Below are positions 16,122 to 26,086 of a stretch of 46,726 bases of DNA, in pieces. Every line of letters starts with the position of its first letter. Position 1 is the stretch's first letter. Source of the DNA: JBPRGH01 sp051418055 (lineage in GTDB: Bacteria > Bacteroidota > Bacteroidia > Cytophagales > Cyclobacteriaceae); the NCBI GenBank assembly GCA_051418055.1, contig JBPRGH010000112.1:1-46726 (forward strand), in the 5' to 3' direction. Under the pieces are notes generated by a model. It had not been told where the DNA came from. It made no database searches and saw only the letters and a list, made by a program, of their open reading frames with translations. Position numbers and translations under genes: made by a program.

Positions 16122-19100
16122 TTAATTTAATAATATTATTTTCTGAAATTTTCCAGCACCGGACCCATCCAGTTTAGAACGAACGTTTATATGAAAATAA
16201 TATATTCCCTGCTCTAATTTTTCTCCGTTGGCCGTACGGCAATCCCAGTCAAATATTTTATGTCTTACCTGGCCCATTTCAGTCTCAAAATCAACTTTTA
16301 ATATATTAGCACCCTGAGAATTAAATATGTTCAGTTCTCCTTCCAGAGCTTCACCGGCTCTATTATGAGTAAAATAAAAGCTTGTGAAATCACTGGCTGG
16401 ATTTGGAGCACTTGCAAGTTCAACTATCTCAAATTGATCAGCATCGATCACTTTAAAATCCACAGTGATCGTAGTTGTATTATTATAAATATCACTTCCC
16501 GAAAGTGTAATTGTATATTCGCCACGATCCAGGTCTTCCAATGGATATACTACCCATCCCGATTTATAATCATCCTTTGAGCTGGTAAAATAATCATTTA
16601 GCACAAATTCTTGCTCATTAAGAGTTGCCATTATATCAGAATTAAAACTACGACCCGATATATTTATTCCGCTTTCATCTGATAAGTAAACCAGCAACAA
16701 GGCATCTGAACCAACCACATCACCGTTTTTGAAGGTAGTATCACCTAAATAGACATTTATTTCTGGAGCTTCCAAATCATTAAAATCAGCTTCTGCAGTT
16801 CCTCCCACCATTACTTTATAGCTATATGCGGCATCTAAATGCTGGTCCTGATCATAGGCATATAAATGCATATCCCCATCTCCTACTGCATGATCAATGT
16901 CTACAGGCACTGTAAATCTGAATTCAAAATAACCGGAATTTACACTCGCATTACCCCTAAAAATTATACTGCTCGATTCTTCATATCTATAGGGTTCGTT
17001 TGACTCATATGGATCCCCTTTAGTGGTCTTTAACACAGGCTTATCTGCTAAAGTGATCTTCACCTCCCCATTAAAATCATTCATTACATTACCCTGCTCA
17101 TCTTCTATATATCCTCTGATCAGTACCTCCTGCAGAGATTTGATGGTGTCAAGGGCAGCGATATTTTCTACTGTTACTTTAAGTGATGGGCTATTTAGAA
17201 TTAAAGAAGGATCGCCAAGAAGCGAAAAATTGCGATTATTAGTTCCTAAAACGCTATTGTTTTTAGTTTCCTTAAAAATATCGCCGATGGTAAAAGTACC
17301 ATCTTTAAATTTTGTATAAGCCTCATAAAAAGCTTTATTTAATGTGAAATTACTAAAAGCATAAACAGGTCGCGAGGTTGTAACAAGTCCAATCCCCCCA
17401 CCTGCAGGATGTAACACCAGCCGTTCTCCGCCAGATTTTTCAGCCGGATTATCATGTCGGCCAAAAGCACAGGTAGCTGTAATAAAAAGAGGCAATTTAT
17501 TATAGTTCTTAAATGATTCTATAAGTTCAAGATCTAAAATATCTTCATCCATCCACTTCTTCTCACCACCATGACCAGTGAAATTAACAATTAACACACC
17601 ATCTTCTATTTGCCGGTAAAGAGACTTACGGGCTTCAGGAGATTTCTGATCTGCCGCAGTAGCCATTTCCTGTTTATAATTATCAAGATAAAGTTTCTTT
17701 TCCTGGACCTTTTCCAAAGAATTACCTACATAAGCAGCAAGATCATCTGCCTGATCAACATGCAGGTTTCTGTCCCCATCATCAGCCACAAATAATATTT
17801 TGCTCCTCCAGTCTCCATATGTAGAAGCTGAACTGCTATAATGAATTAATTTGTCAATCACCTGTCTTGCCTCCGCATTAGATGTTACTGGCAATCGCCC
17901 AATAGCCACCTCAAGTGTATGAGCTGTTTGATAATCTTCAATCCATTCTCCCTCATTATCTTCTAAAAAGCCAAAGTAATCATCCGAACCATAGGTCTTC
18001 AATGGATGCAGTGAATTGCGAGACTGGTAAATGGGCACATAATTAGAGTTTTTATCTGCATTAGCAAGGTCCAGATAATCATAAGAACCTTTACCAAGAA
18101 TTAAAACGTACTGAAGCTTATCCGGTGATTTATCATATAAATATTTAATAAAGTCTCTAATAGCTGTTACATCTGCCCTGCCACCTGAAAATTCATTATA
18201 TATCTGCTCAGTAGTCGCAGTCAGCACATCGTATCCATTGTGCTCGTTTCTAAATGTTGCAAGACGTTTTGCCTCTGAATGAAAATCAGGATGTGTTATT
18301 ACAACCAGATCAGGTGTTGAAGATCCTTTTAGATTTTGATTATCCACTATTCCAACAAATTCCGGGCTTTCAACACTTGCCGGATTAAAAAGAGCATATT
18401 TTTCCAGTGTACTGCTAAAGGCACCGAATTGGATTTCATCATTTAATTTAGAAAACCCCTGCTCCCTGGCATTACCATGTGGTGTAACATTCCACAGCAT
18501 TAGATTTCCTGTGGAGTTAGTGATTTTGTATGTCACAATACCATGCTCAAGACTTTTTATTGAGCTAAAAATGAAATCCTGATCGTACTCTAATGGTAAC
18601 TCTGCCTGAGCAAGGACCTTGTTATAGTATCCTCGTGAAATACTGGAGCTGGTTTTTAAAAACTTTAAATTTAGCTGAAGATTACTTCCTGTTGTTGAAA
18701 TATTAGAATTGTCAATTGTGAAAACTGAGCTGGCGATTATTCCTCTGTCCGAATATTGATAGAAATCTCCTTCCTTATTATAATCTCTTATTGAACCTAC
18801 AGGTATTTCACCAAGCAGCTGATTATTAAGGTTAAGGGTAAAGGCGGTAGCAGTAGTAGATTGCCCCATTACTTCGGCAAATATTTTTAGACTGCCATCC
18901 GGCGCTAATTCTTTATAAGGTAGATCGAACAACTTCTCTTCATTGGATAATCTTCCAAACCATTCTCTGCCGGAGCTCCATACATTTAGCTCATCTTTTT
19001 CAAAATAATCTATCCTGGTATAGGTAGAGATTGCATGATTTGAAGTACCCAGATCTGGTAAAAACGAGATTCTTTTGCCATCCTGACCTGTAATTGTTAG

Positions 19101-19517
19101 ATAGTAAAAATTTTTCCTGCTGTATATATTCCTCTCATGCTGATAAATCTCAGTCGCCTGATCATAAAAATAAGCATCAGGCCCCTGGGCATAAAATAAT
19201 ATATAATCCTGCGAATTAAATACTCCATCTTCCCCTCCGACTACTTTAATAGCATTTTCTTCCAGATCATAAGGCCTTGCCACACTATTCAGTTGGGGCA
19301 GCATCCCGCCCCGATTACCATATATACTTATATTTTTTGGATCAACCGTGGAAATAGAAATGCCGGCATTTTGAAGATCAGCATATGAAAGCTTATAGAT
19401 CCCTTCCTGCTCCACAGCAAATTTATACCACTCCCCGGCAGACAGCACAGACTGACCAAATAAAGGGTTGGTAAGACATAAAATGCCAATAAATACAGAC
19501 AGCAGGTTCAGGCGCAT
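16122..19517 (-). CDS. porU: Type IX secretion sortase PorU (C25 gingipain-like)
   Basis: PorU is the cell-surface sortase that removes the C-terminal signal of T9SS cargo and anchors it. The 1131-aa product has a signal peptide, a long N-terminal beta region, and a C25 cysteine-peptidase domain. The catalytic pair is visible: H649 in FTGHGGEKKW and C683 in TATCAFGRHDNP. The C-terminal ~300 residues are Ig-like strands ending in a sorting-domain-like segment (SAPNPASDFTSFYF). Its length is close to the P. gingivalis protein. The start is ATG 19517. It is upstream of porV on the same strand, and pssA ends 49 bp before it. Confidence 0.94.
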   Translation of the reverse strand: MRLNLLSVFIGILCLTNPLFGQSVLSAGEWYKFAVEQEGIYKLSYADLQNAGISISTVDPKNISIYGNRGGMLPQLNSVARPYDLEENAIKVVGGEDGVFNSQDYILFYAQGPDAYFYDQATEIYQHERNIYSRKNFYYLTITGQDGKRISFLPDLGTSNHAISTYTRIDYFEKDELNVWSSGREWFGRLSNEEKLFDLPYKELAPDGSLKIFAEVMGQSTTATAFTLNLNNQLLGEIPVGSIRDYNKEGDFYQYSDRGIIASSVFTIDNSNISTTGSNLQLNLKFLKTSSSISRGYYNKVLAQAELPLEYDQDFIFSSIKSLEHGIVTYKITNSTGNLMLWNVTPHGNAREQGFSKLNDEIQFGAFSSTLEKYALFNPASVESPEFVGIVDNQNLKGSSTPDLVVITHPDFHSEAKRLATFRNEHNGYDVLTATTEQIYNEFSGGRADVTAIRDFIKYLYDKSPDKLQYVLILGKGSYDYLDLANADKNSNYVPIYQSRNSLHPLKTYGSDDYFGFLEDNEGEWIEDYQTAHTLEVAIGRLPVTSNAEARQVIDKLIHYSSSASTYGDWRSKILFVADDGDRNLHVDQADDLAAYVGNSLEKVQEKKLYLDNYKQEMATAADQKSPEARKSLYRQIEDGVLIVNFTGHGGEKKWMDEDILDLELIESFKNYNKLPLFITATCAFGRHDNPAEKSGGERLVLHPAGGGIGLVTTSRPVYAFSNFTLNKAFYEAYTKFKDGTFTIGDIFKETKNNSVLGTNNRNFSLLGDPSLILNSPSLKVTVENIAALDTIKSLQEVLIRGYIEDEQGNVMNDFNGEVKITLADKPVLKTTKGDPYESNEPYRYEESSSIIFRGNASVNSGYFEFRFTVPVDIDHAVGDGDMHLYAYDQDQHLDAAYSYKVMVGGTAEADFNDLEAPEINVYLGDTTFKNGDVVGSDALLLVYLSDESGINISGRSFNSDIMATLNEQEFVLNDYFTSSKDDYKSGWVVYPLEDLDRGEYTITLSGSDIYNNTTTITVDFKVIDADQFEIVELASAPNPASDFTSFYFTHNRAGEALEGELNIFNSQGANILKVDFETEMGQVRHKIFDWDCRTANGEKLEQGIYYFHINVRSKLDGSGAGKFQKIILLN

Positions 19518-19566
19518 TAATAGATCAACATAATCTTTAATTCTAACGTTTCCTTTTATGCTAAAA

Positions 19567-20241
19567 TTATTGATTTGGTGACCTTTTGATCAAAAAATTA
19601 TCAATAACTGAATATAGCACATAACTTACAATGATAAAAGGGAGTGCCGCCAGCTTCAAAATAGCTATTAAAACAACTGCAGTAATTAAAAATATATACC
19701 TGATTTCATTTCCTTTCCATGAAAGGCTTTTCAGCTTCAGCGAAAATAAAGGAAGCTCGGCCACAAGCAGATATGAAAATAAGAGGGTAATAATTACAAG
19801 CAGCCATTCAGGAAGTTGTACCTGAAAAAAAATGAGAGAAGATATAAATAAAGCATTCGCAGGAGTTGGCAAACCTATAAAATTTTCTTCCTGACGCGTA
19901 TCTACATTAAACTTTGCAAGCCTTATACCGGAAAAAATTGCAATTAAAAAAGCCAGATAAGGGATCAGCAGTGAATCAAATTTTGCCTGCAGCATTAAAA
20001 ACATTAAAATTGATGGCAACACACCAAATGTTACCATATCAGCCAAAGAATCAAGCTCTTTACCAATGGCACTTTTAACATTTAATAGCCTGGCGCTCAA
20101 TCCATCAGCAAAATCAAATAGCATAGCTAGCCAGATCAGGTAAACTGACAAAATCATATCTCCATTAAATGCGAAAACTATTCCGATGCATCCGCTTAAA
20201 AGATTTAAGCTGGTGAGAAAATTTGGTACGTGCCTTTTCAA
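19567..20241 (-). CDS. pssA: CDP-diacylglycerol--serine O-phosphatidyltransferase
   Basis: This inner-membrane enzyme makes phosphatidylserine, the precursor of phosphatidylethanolamine. The 224-aa product has the CDP-alcohol phosphotransferase motif DGxxARx8Gx3Dx3D as DGLSARLLNV followed by SAIGKELDSLAD, plus about seven membrane helices. The start is unusual: the codon is TTG, and TAA of the upstream hydrolase gene lies in the same frame only two codons earlier (TAA-AAG-TTG). No other start can give the conserved N-terminus (KRHVPNFLTSLNLLSG). Confidence 0.93.
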   Translation of the reverse strand: MKRHVPNFLTSLNLLSGCIGIVFAFNGDMILSVYLIWLAMLFDFADGLSARLLNVKSAIGKELDSLADMVTFGVLPSILMFLMLQAKFDSLLIPYLAFLIAIFSGIRLAKFNVDTRQEENFIGLPTPANALFISSLIFFQVQLPEWLLVIITLLFSYLLVAELPLFSLKLKSLSWKGNEIRYIFLITAVVLIAILKLAALPFIIVSYVLYSVIDNFLIKRSPNQ

Positions 20242-20244
20242 CTT

Positions 20245-20892
20245 TTACTTATTTAGCCCACAGAATGGATTAGTTCTTTTTTCAATTCCTATTGTAGTTT
20301 CCTGCCCATGTCCGGGATACACTACCACATCATCGTCTAAAGTAAATAATTTTTCGCGGATGCTGCTGATGAGGGTATCAAAATCACCACCTGGCAAATC
20401 GGTACGCCCAATGCTTCCCTGGAAAAGCACATCTCCTCCTATACAGATCTTTTCTTTTTCATTTACCAGCACTACATGCCCTGGAGAATGACCGGGAGTA
20501 AAAAATACCTTTAGATCTATTTCCCCAACCTTTATCGTATCACCTTCTTTCATAAATTCATCAGGCTCCAGTTCCTCAAAATGCTGGAAACCATATGCCG
20601 GAGCATAGGCTTTTACCGCACGTAAAGTTTCAAGATCAGCCTTATGAATTAAAAATGGAACTTTATACCGGTCTTTAACATATTTATTGCCAAAAACATG
20701 ATCAATGTGACAATGAGTATTGATCAGCTTTTTAATTGTAATATTGTTTTCTTTAACAAAAGTATCCAGTTCTTCTTTTTCGTACCGCTCATAACATCCC
20801 GGATCAATAACCACCCCTTTCCCATTTTTATCGTATAAGAGGTAGGTGTTTTCCATAAATGGATTAAATGTAAATTTTTTGATATGGATCAT
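20245..20892 (-). CDS. Metallo-beta-lactamase-fold hydrolase (glyoxalase II-like)
   Basis: This 215-aa cytoplasmic hydrolase of the GloB/YcbL type has a binuclear metal site. The motif H60-x-H62-x-D64-H65 (THCHIDH) is present. A further His is in FTPGHSPGHVV, an Asp in CIGGDVLFQGSIGRTDLPGGD, and the last His in VVYPGHGQETTIG. The natural substrate may be a thioester such as S-lactoyl-thiol but cannot be fixed from the sequence. It starts at ATG 20892, is divergent from the FAD oxidoreductase, and its stop is 3 bp from the pssA start. Confidence 0.9.
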   Translation of the reverse strand: MIHIKKFTFNPFMENTYLLYDKNGKGVVIDPGCYERYEKEELDTFVKENNITIKKLINTHCHIDHVFGNKYVKDRYKVPFLIHKADLETLRAVKAYAPAYGFQHFEELEPDEFMKEGDTIKVGEIDLKVFFTPGHSPGHVVLVNEKEKICIGGDVLFQGSIGRTDLPGGDFDTLISSIREKLFTLDDDVVVYPGHGQETTIGIEKRTNPFCGLNK

Positions 20893-20893
20893 T

Positions 20894-20901
20894 TAGTTTT
20901 G
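20894..20901 (+). promoter_or_regulatory. Bacteroidota -7 box for the FAD oxidoreductase
   Basis: TAGTTTTG matches TAnnTTTG exactly and lies 51 bp before the TTG start at 20953. On the other strand TATTTTTG (20927-20920) could serve the divergent hydrolase gene. Neither has a TTTG at ideal -33 spacing. Confidence 0.3.
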
Positions 20902-20952
20902 CGCTGTTGTTATAAATTCCAAAAATAAGCTTATCCCATTAACTAACCTATT

Positions 20953-22014
20953 TTGCAGAAGTTTGATTATATAATTTCCGGAGCGGGAATAGCGGGTGTT
21001 ACACTGGCTCATCAGCTTTTAAAAAGAAATAAGAAAATTATTCTGTTTGATGCTGGTGAGAACTACAGCTCCCGGGTAGCTGCCGGTTTATATAATCCCA
21101 TTACCGGCCGAAAGATGGTAAAAACTTGGAAGGCAGATCTGCTTTTTTCCTACCTGGTCGATTTTTATAAAGAAATTGAAGAAAATGTTAATGCACATTT
21201 TTTAATTGAAACACCAATTTACCGGCCTTTCGTTTCGATTGAAGAGCAAAATGACTGGTTGGGAAAAAGCAGTGATAAATCGTTTGCTAAATTAATCAGG
21301 AAAGTTTATACGAAAAGCCAGTTTTCAGGTTGTTTTAATGATCCTTTTGGAGGCATTGAATTAAATTATTCCGGCTGGATGGATATTTCGCAATATCTAA
21401 ATAAGAGTATTCGTTCTTTCAAAGAGAATCCACTGATACAGGTTGTTGAAGAGAAATTGGATATTAACGAGCTTATCATTGAAGAGCATGGAATTGTATT
21501 TGGAAATATAAATTCTGATAAAATTATATTTTGTGAAGGCATTGATCTAAAAAGCAATCATTTTTTTAACTGGCTGCCTCTTCAATTGTTAAAGGGAGAA
21601 ATATTAGAGATTGAACTTCCTTTTGAAATAAAAAGAATCTTTAACAGAGGAATTTTTGTTCTTCCCATTGAAGGAAAAAAATATAGGGTGGGTTCTACTT
21701 ATGTGCATAATGATCTGTCAATGACTGTTACAGAGGAAGGAAGGCAACAACTGGAGGATAAATTACTTGGACTGGTGCAAACTGATTATGTCATCACTGA
21801 TCAAAAAGCAGGGTTAAGACCAACAACAAAGGATCGGCGACCTTTTTTAGGGCAACATCCGGAGTATAAAAATTTATTTGTTTTTAATGGATTGGGGACA
21901 AAGGGAGTATCTCTTGCTCCTTATTTCGCCAATCATTTAGTAGAATATTTAGAAGAAGGAAAGGACCTGATTGATGAGGTAAATATCAAAAGGTTCTTAT
22001 CTTTATATTATTGA
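20953..22014 (+). CDS. FAD-dependent oxidoreductase (DAO family)
   Basis: This is a flavoprotein of the glycine/D-amino-acid oxidase superfamily. The N-terminus has the Rossmann FAD site GAGIAG (residues 10-15) and the acidic strand end ILFDAG, followed by SSRVAAGLYNPITGRKMVKTW. The C-terminus has RVGSTYVHND and GLRPTTKDRRPFLGQHP, typical of DAO proteins. The substrate is unknown. The start must be TTG 20953 (or ATT just before it), because an in-frame TAA lies three codons upstream and the FAD motif starts at residue 10. The 1056-aa surface-protein gene starts 13 bp after its stop. Confidence 0.88.
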   Translation: MQKFDYIISGAGIAGVTLAHQLLKRNKKIILFDAGENYSSRVAAGLYNPITGRKMVKTWKADLLFSYLVDFYKEIEENVNAHFLIETPIYRPFVSIEEQNDWLGKSSDKSFAKLIRKVYTKSQFSGCFNDPFGGIELNYSGWMDISQYLNKSIRSFKENPLIQVVEEKLDINELIIEEHGIVFGNINSDKIIFCEGIDLKSNHFFNWLPLQLLKGEILEIELPFEIKRIFNRGIFVLPIEGKKYRVGSTYVHNDLSMTVTEEGRQQLEDKLLGLVQTDYVITDQKAGLRPTTKDRRPFLGQHPEYKNLFVFNGLGTKGVSLAPYFANHLVEYLEEGKDLIDEVNIKRFLSLYY

Positions 22015-22027
22015 TGACGGGAGATTT

Positions 22028-25000
22028 ATGAAGCACATAGGGTTACTTGTTTTAATTGTGTTGCCTTTTCTTACCACGGCTCAAAATGCTCAGGAAAAGT
22101 TTGGGAAAAACAGGTTACAGCATAAAGAATTTAACTGGAAATATTATAGTTCAAGAAATTTTGATGTTTATTTTCACCAGGGTGGAAGTGAGTTGGCACT
22201 TGAAGCCACCAAATATCTTGAAACCCAATTTGATCGTCTAACTGATCTAATTGGCTATCACCCCTATTCCAAAACCAAAGTTATAGTTTATAATTCCATT
22301 GCAGATCTTGAGCAGAGCAATATTGGCCTGAACCATAATCCATTTGCACTTGGTGGAGAAACTGAATTTCAGAAGGCTATTATAGAAGTTGCTTTTACCG
22401 GCACGATGAGTGGCTTTAAAGATGAACTCGTTGATAAGCTTAGCGAAATGCTTATTAACGAAATGATGTTCGGTGGAAGCCTGAAGGATATGTTCCAGAA
22501 TGCCATGCTCATGAACCTTCCCGAATGGTTTATAAAAGGTGTCGCCAGATACGTCTCCGAAGGCTGGAGTAAAGAAATGGATGATTATATCCGGCAGCTC
22601 ATCAAAGATGAAGATAAGATTAAACTGGACAAGTTGCATGGTGAAGAAGCTGCCTTAGCTGGCCAGTCGCTGTGGAATTTTATTGTAGAACGATATGGCT
22701 CCAGTAATGTCAGCAATATCCTCAACTACACACGTATTATTCGTAATGAAGAAAAAAGTATTGCAATTACATTAGGTCTTCCTTTTGACCGGATCCTGAA
22801 AGAGTGGAGGCAGTATTATAGCACTATTGATGAGAATATAGCTAATTCTTATGCTACCCCGGAAGATTCAATTCAAATTAATGTTAAAGATAAATATAAT
22901 CTTACAGCAGTAAAACTTAGTCCTGAGGGAACTCGCCTGGCCTATGTACTTAATGAAAGAGGCCGTTATAAGGTTAAGGTCAGGGATCTGACTACCGGAA
23001 ATGAATTCGATGCTATTAAAGGCGGTTACAAGAGATATGACCAGCAGGTAAATTATGACATGCCATTGATCAGCTGGGCTGATGAAAATACGCTGGGGGT
23101 TATCACTCAGCAAAATGATGAAGTTATATTCACATTATTTGATGCGTATACAAGATCAAAACTTCCACGTGTATTAAGAAAAGTAGATCAGGTCCATAGC
23201 TTTGATTTTAATACAAATGGCAGGCTAGCGATATTGAGTGGCTATTCAGGAGGCAAAAATGACCTTTTCCTGATCTCGACCAGAAGAGACCGGATCAGAA
23301 GATTATTTACTGATCCTTTTGATGATATCGACCCTATATTTATGCCAAATTCCAATGTCATTGTATTCAGTTCAAACAGGCTAACTGATACACTTGCGAC
23401 AGAAGCTTTAGGTTTGGCAGAAACACCAACTAATTACAATCTTTTTGCCTATCATCTTGATACAACAAAAAATGTACTGAGGCGGATTACAAATACAGTT
23501 AGTAGAGATGTTCAGCCTCTTGCCACTCCAGATGAAGATATTTTCTTCCTTAGTGACCAAAACGGAATTACAAATCTATACCGAATGGATTTGGCTTCAG
23601 GTATTTATAAGCAGGTAACAAATTTCGATGCCAGCATAAAAGATTACGACATTAATTTTAAAACAGATAATTTTGTGGCTATCATTCCTTTCAGAGGAAC
23701 AAATGAGCTCTACCTTAAGCATGATCTAAATCTTAACCGGGAAATATTCACTCCTACAACACCTCGTAAACAGCTGCTTCAGGCAAGAGAGTACCATAAG
23801 CAAAAGGAGAAAAAAGCACCTGAAGGAAAAACATTCAAAGAAATAATTAACAGCAGGCTTGAAGACCAGCAACAGGAATCTGATACTGTTGAAGTACAGG
23901 AGGAAGCAACGGATAAAATAGATACCGATGATTATGTTTTTGAAGATGAAGCTGTAGAAACAGTTTCAAATGCAACTTCCATAATAGACAGGTACAGAAA
24001 AAGAACAAAAGAAGTAGATATAAAGGGACCTTTTGATTATCAAACTCGCTTTAGTGCAGATTATCTTGTTACCTCCTTCTTATTTGATCCTTTACGTGGC
24101 TTTAGTTTGCTTTTTGAAACGGAAATCAATGACCTGATGGAAAACCATCAGTTTACCGGTAGTGTGCTGACAGTCCCTGCCTTTGATGAAGGTGAGATCT
24201 CCGTTCGTTATAACTACCTGAAGCCATTAATTGACCTTCATGGTGGTTTTGAAAGAGAAACGTTATTAGAAAGAGGAAATCGGATTCAGCAGTTATCCAG
24301 GAACACTTTTTTTGCCGGGGCATCAATACCTTTTAATGTAAAAACCAGGCTCAGCCTTTCTCCTTTCTTTACCCGGACTACATTTCAGGATAAGGGCGAA
24401 CGATATCCTTCACGACCGCCAAGTTATTTACCTGAAAGAAATGATGAATTTTTAGGAATCAGATCAGAGCTTGTATATGATAATTCATTAACCACAGGGT
24501 TAAATATTATATCAGGAACAAGGGGTAAAGCATCTTTTTATCACTGGGAGGGGCTGGATAACAAGCAGAATTCCTTCTCCAGGCTTCAAATTGATATAAG
24601 AAATTATCAGCCTATTTACCAGGAAATTGTTTTTGCTTTCAGAGGGTTTTTTGGTAAATATTTTGGAAATAACCCCAAACAATATGTTTTAGGAGGTATG
24701 GATAACTGGGTGTTGCAAAAAGAAAACCTTGAAGGATTAAATAATCCGCTTGCACAAACCGAGCACACAAATACCGATTTATTATTTTTACAGTATGCAA
24801 CTCCTTTAAGAGGTTTTAATCACGCAGCTCTATATGGCCAAAATGCCTTACTTTTTAATTTTGAATTGCGGCTTCCTCTTATACGGGCTTTGCATAGTGG
24901 CCCTATTTCCTCAAATTTCTTACGAAACCTGCAGTTTGTCGGCTTTTATGATATAGGTTCATCCTGGACTGGAAAATCTCCCTTTGATGAGGAAAATACA

Positions 25001-25198
25001 ATAAGCGCAAGACAAATAAATCAGGGGAATTTTGAGATCAATATAAAAGATTACAGAAACCCTTGGTTAAGCAGTTACGGTGTTGGAATGCGAACGCTTC
25101 TTTTTGGCTATTACATGAAATTTGACCTTGCCTGGCCTATTGAAGACTACGATGTCAATGATCCAAAGTTTTACATTACCTTAGGCTACGATTTTTAA
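22028..25198 (+). CDS. Outer-membrane protein: degenerate peptidase-like domain, TolB-like propeller, C-terminal beta-barrel
   Basis: A large exported protein with a signal peptide (residues 1-18). Residues ~35-280 resemble the peptidase-MA/gluzincin fold: the LPEWFIKGVARYVSEGW stretch (164-180) corresponds to LPxWFxEGLAxY. But the HExxH region reads INEMM and the glutamate is Lys, so it is probably inactive. Residues ~290-590 are WD40/TolB-like propeller repeats (LSPEGTRLAYVLNERG, FSSNRL, FFLSDQNGITNLYRMD). A charged linker (about 590-660) precedes a ~390-residue strand-rich region ending in YITLGYDF, the aromatic C-terminus of an outer-membrane beta-barrel. Such proteins are often annotated as TolB-like in Bacteroidota; the function is not known to me. 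Confidence 0.85.
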   Translation: MKHIGLLVLIVLPFLTTAQNAQEKFGKNRLQHKEFNWKYYSSRNFDVYFHQGGSELALEATKYLETQFDRLTDLIGYHPYSKTKVIVYNSIADLEQSNIGLNHNPFALGGETEFQKAIIEVAFTGTMSGFKDELVDKLSEMLINEMMFGGSLKDMFQNAMLMNLPEWFIKGVARYVSEGWSKEMDDYIRQLIKDEDKIKLDKLHGEEAALAGQSLWNFIVERYGSSNVSNILNYTRIIRNEEKSIAITLGLPFDRILKEWRQYYSTIDENIANSYATPEDSIQINVKDKYNLTAVKLSPEGTRLAYVLNERGRYKVKVRDLTTGNEFDAIKGGYKRYDQQVNYDMPLISWADENTLGVITQQNDEVIFTLFDAYTRSKLPRVLRKVDQVHSFDFNTNGRLAILSGYSGGKNDLFLISTRRDRIRRLFTDPFDDIDPIFMPNSNVIVFSSNRLTDTLATEALGLAETPTNYNLFAYHLDTTKNVLRRITNTVSRDVQPLATPDEDIFFLSDQNGITNLYRMDLASGIYKQVTNFDASIKDYDINFKTDNFVAIIPFRGTNELYLKHDLNLNREIFTPTTPRKQLLQAREYHKQKEKKAPEGKTFKEIINSRLEDQQQESDTVEVQEEATDKIDTDDYVFEDEAVETVSNATSIIDRYRKRTKEVDIKGPFDYQTRFSADYLVTSFLFDPLRGFSLLFETEINDLMENHQFTGSVLTVPAFDEGEISVRYNYLKPLIDLHGGFERETLLERGNRIQQLSRNTFFAGASIPFNVKTRLSLSPFFTRTTFQDKGERYPSRPPSYLPERNDEFLGIRSELVYDNSLTTGLNIISGTRGKASFYHWEGLDNKQNSFSRLQIDIRNYQPIYQEIVFAFRGFFGKYFGNNPKQYVLGGMDNWVLQKENLEGLNNPLAQTEHTNTDLLFLQYATPLRGFNHAALYGQNALLFNFELRLPLIRALHSGPISSNFLRNLQFVGFYDIGSSWTGKSPFDEENTISARQINQGNFEINIKDYRNPWLSSYGVGMRTLLFGYYMKFDLAWPIEDYDVNDPKFYITLGYDF

Positions 25199-25207
25199 AA
25201 ATTTATT

Positions 25208-26086
25208 ATGATCAAATCTATGACTGGTTTTGGTCTGGGAACTTATAGTAACCAGGACCTGGAGATACGTATTGAAACAAAATCATTAAACTCTAAATAT
25301 GCAGACATTAATATGCGCTATCCTCGTTCTTTATCAGAAAAAGAACTGGAGATCCGCAATATTCTATCCTCCAGGCTTTCAAGGGGTAAAATAAATGTAA
25401 GTATTGATGTGCAACTTTTAGGTGTTGCCGAAACTTCTCAACAATATAATGAGGAGTTATTTATTAAATATTACCAAAAGCTTAAGCGATTAGCCGATAG
25501 GGTAATTGCATCAGATCATGACCTGTTCCGCCTTGCCCTGGCAGCTCCGGATGTTACAATGACGGCACAGGAAAATGAAACAGATCCTGAAGTTTGGCAA
25601 AAAGTTTTACATGTACTTGAAGAGAGCATTAACAATTGTGATCAGCATCGAAGGGATGAGGGAAGCTCTATTGAAAAGCAGTTCGTTGCCTCAATAAATG
25701 CTATTGAAGAAGAGCTTAACGAAATTTCAAAAATTGATAAGGATCGCCTTGAGCGGATTAAGAACAGGATAAAAGAAAATCTTTCAGCTGTTATTGAAGA
25801 AGAGCAGCTGGATGAGAATCGCCTGGAGCAGGAATTGGTTTTTTATATTGAAAAACTTGATATATCAGAAGAAAAAACAAGATTAAAAACTCACCTTGAT
25901 TATTTCCTCGATACTATGGATAGTAAAGAGTCACAGGGCAAAAAATTAAATTTTATTGCACAGGAAATCGGCCGGGAAATAAACACTATTGGCTCAAAAG
26001 CTAACGATGCCACTATACAAAAGAAAGTGGTGATCATGAAAGACGAATTGGAAAAGATAAAGGAGCAGGTGCTTAACGTTCTTTAA
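25208..26086 (+). CDS. yicC: YicC family endoribonuclease
   Basis: YicC proteins are conserved cytoplasmic RNases linked in E. coli to turnover of small RNAs. The 292-aa product has the invariant start MIKSMTGFG and the N-terminal region IETKSLNSKYADINMR. The C-terminal half has the conserved ESQGKKLNFIAQEIGREINTIGSKAND motif, given here as its overall span, and ends EQVLNVL. It begins 9 bp after the upstream gene and overlaps the convergent murF by 14 bp at the 3' end. Confidence 0.93.
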   Translation: MIKSMTGFGLGTYSNQDLEIRIETKSLNSKYADINMRYPRSLSEKELEIRNILSSRLSRGKINVSIDVQLLGVAETSQQYNEELFIKYYQKLKRLADRVIASDHDLFRLALAAPDVTMTAQENETDPEVWQKVLHVLEESINNCDQHRRDEGSSIEKQFVASINAIEEELNEISKIDKDRLERIKNRIKENLSAVIEEEQLDENRLEQELVFYIEKLDISEEKTRLKTHLDYFLDTMDSKESQGKKLNFIAQEIGREINTIGSKANDATIQKKVVIMKDELEKIKEQVLNVL

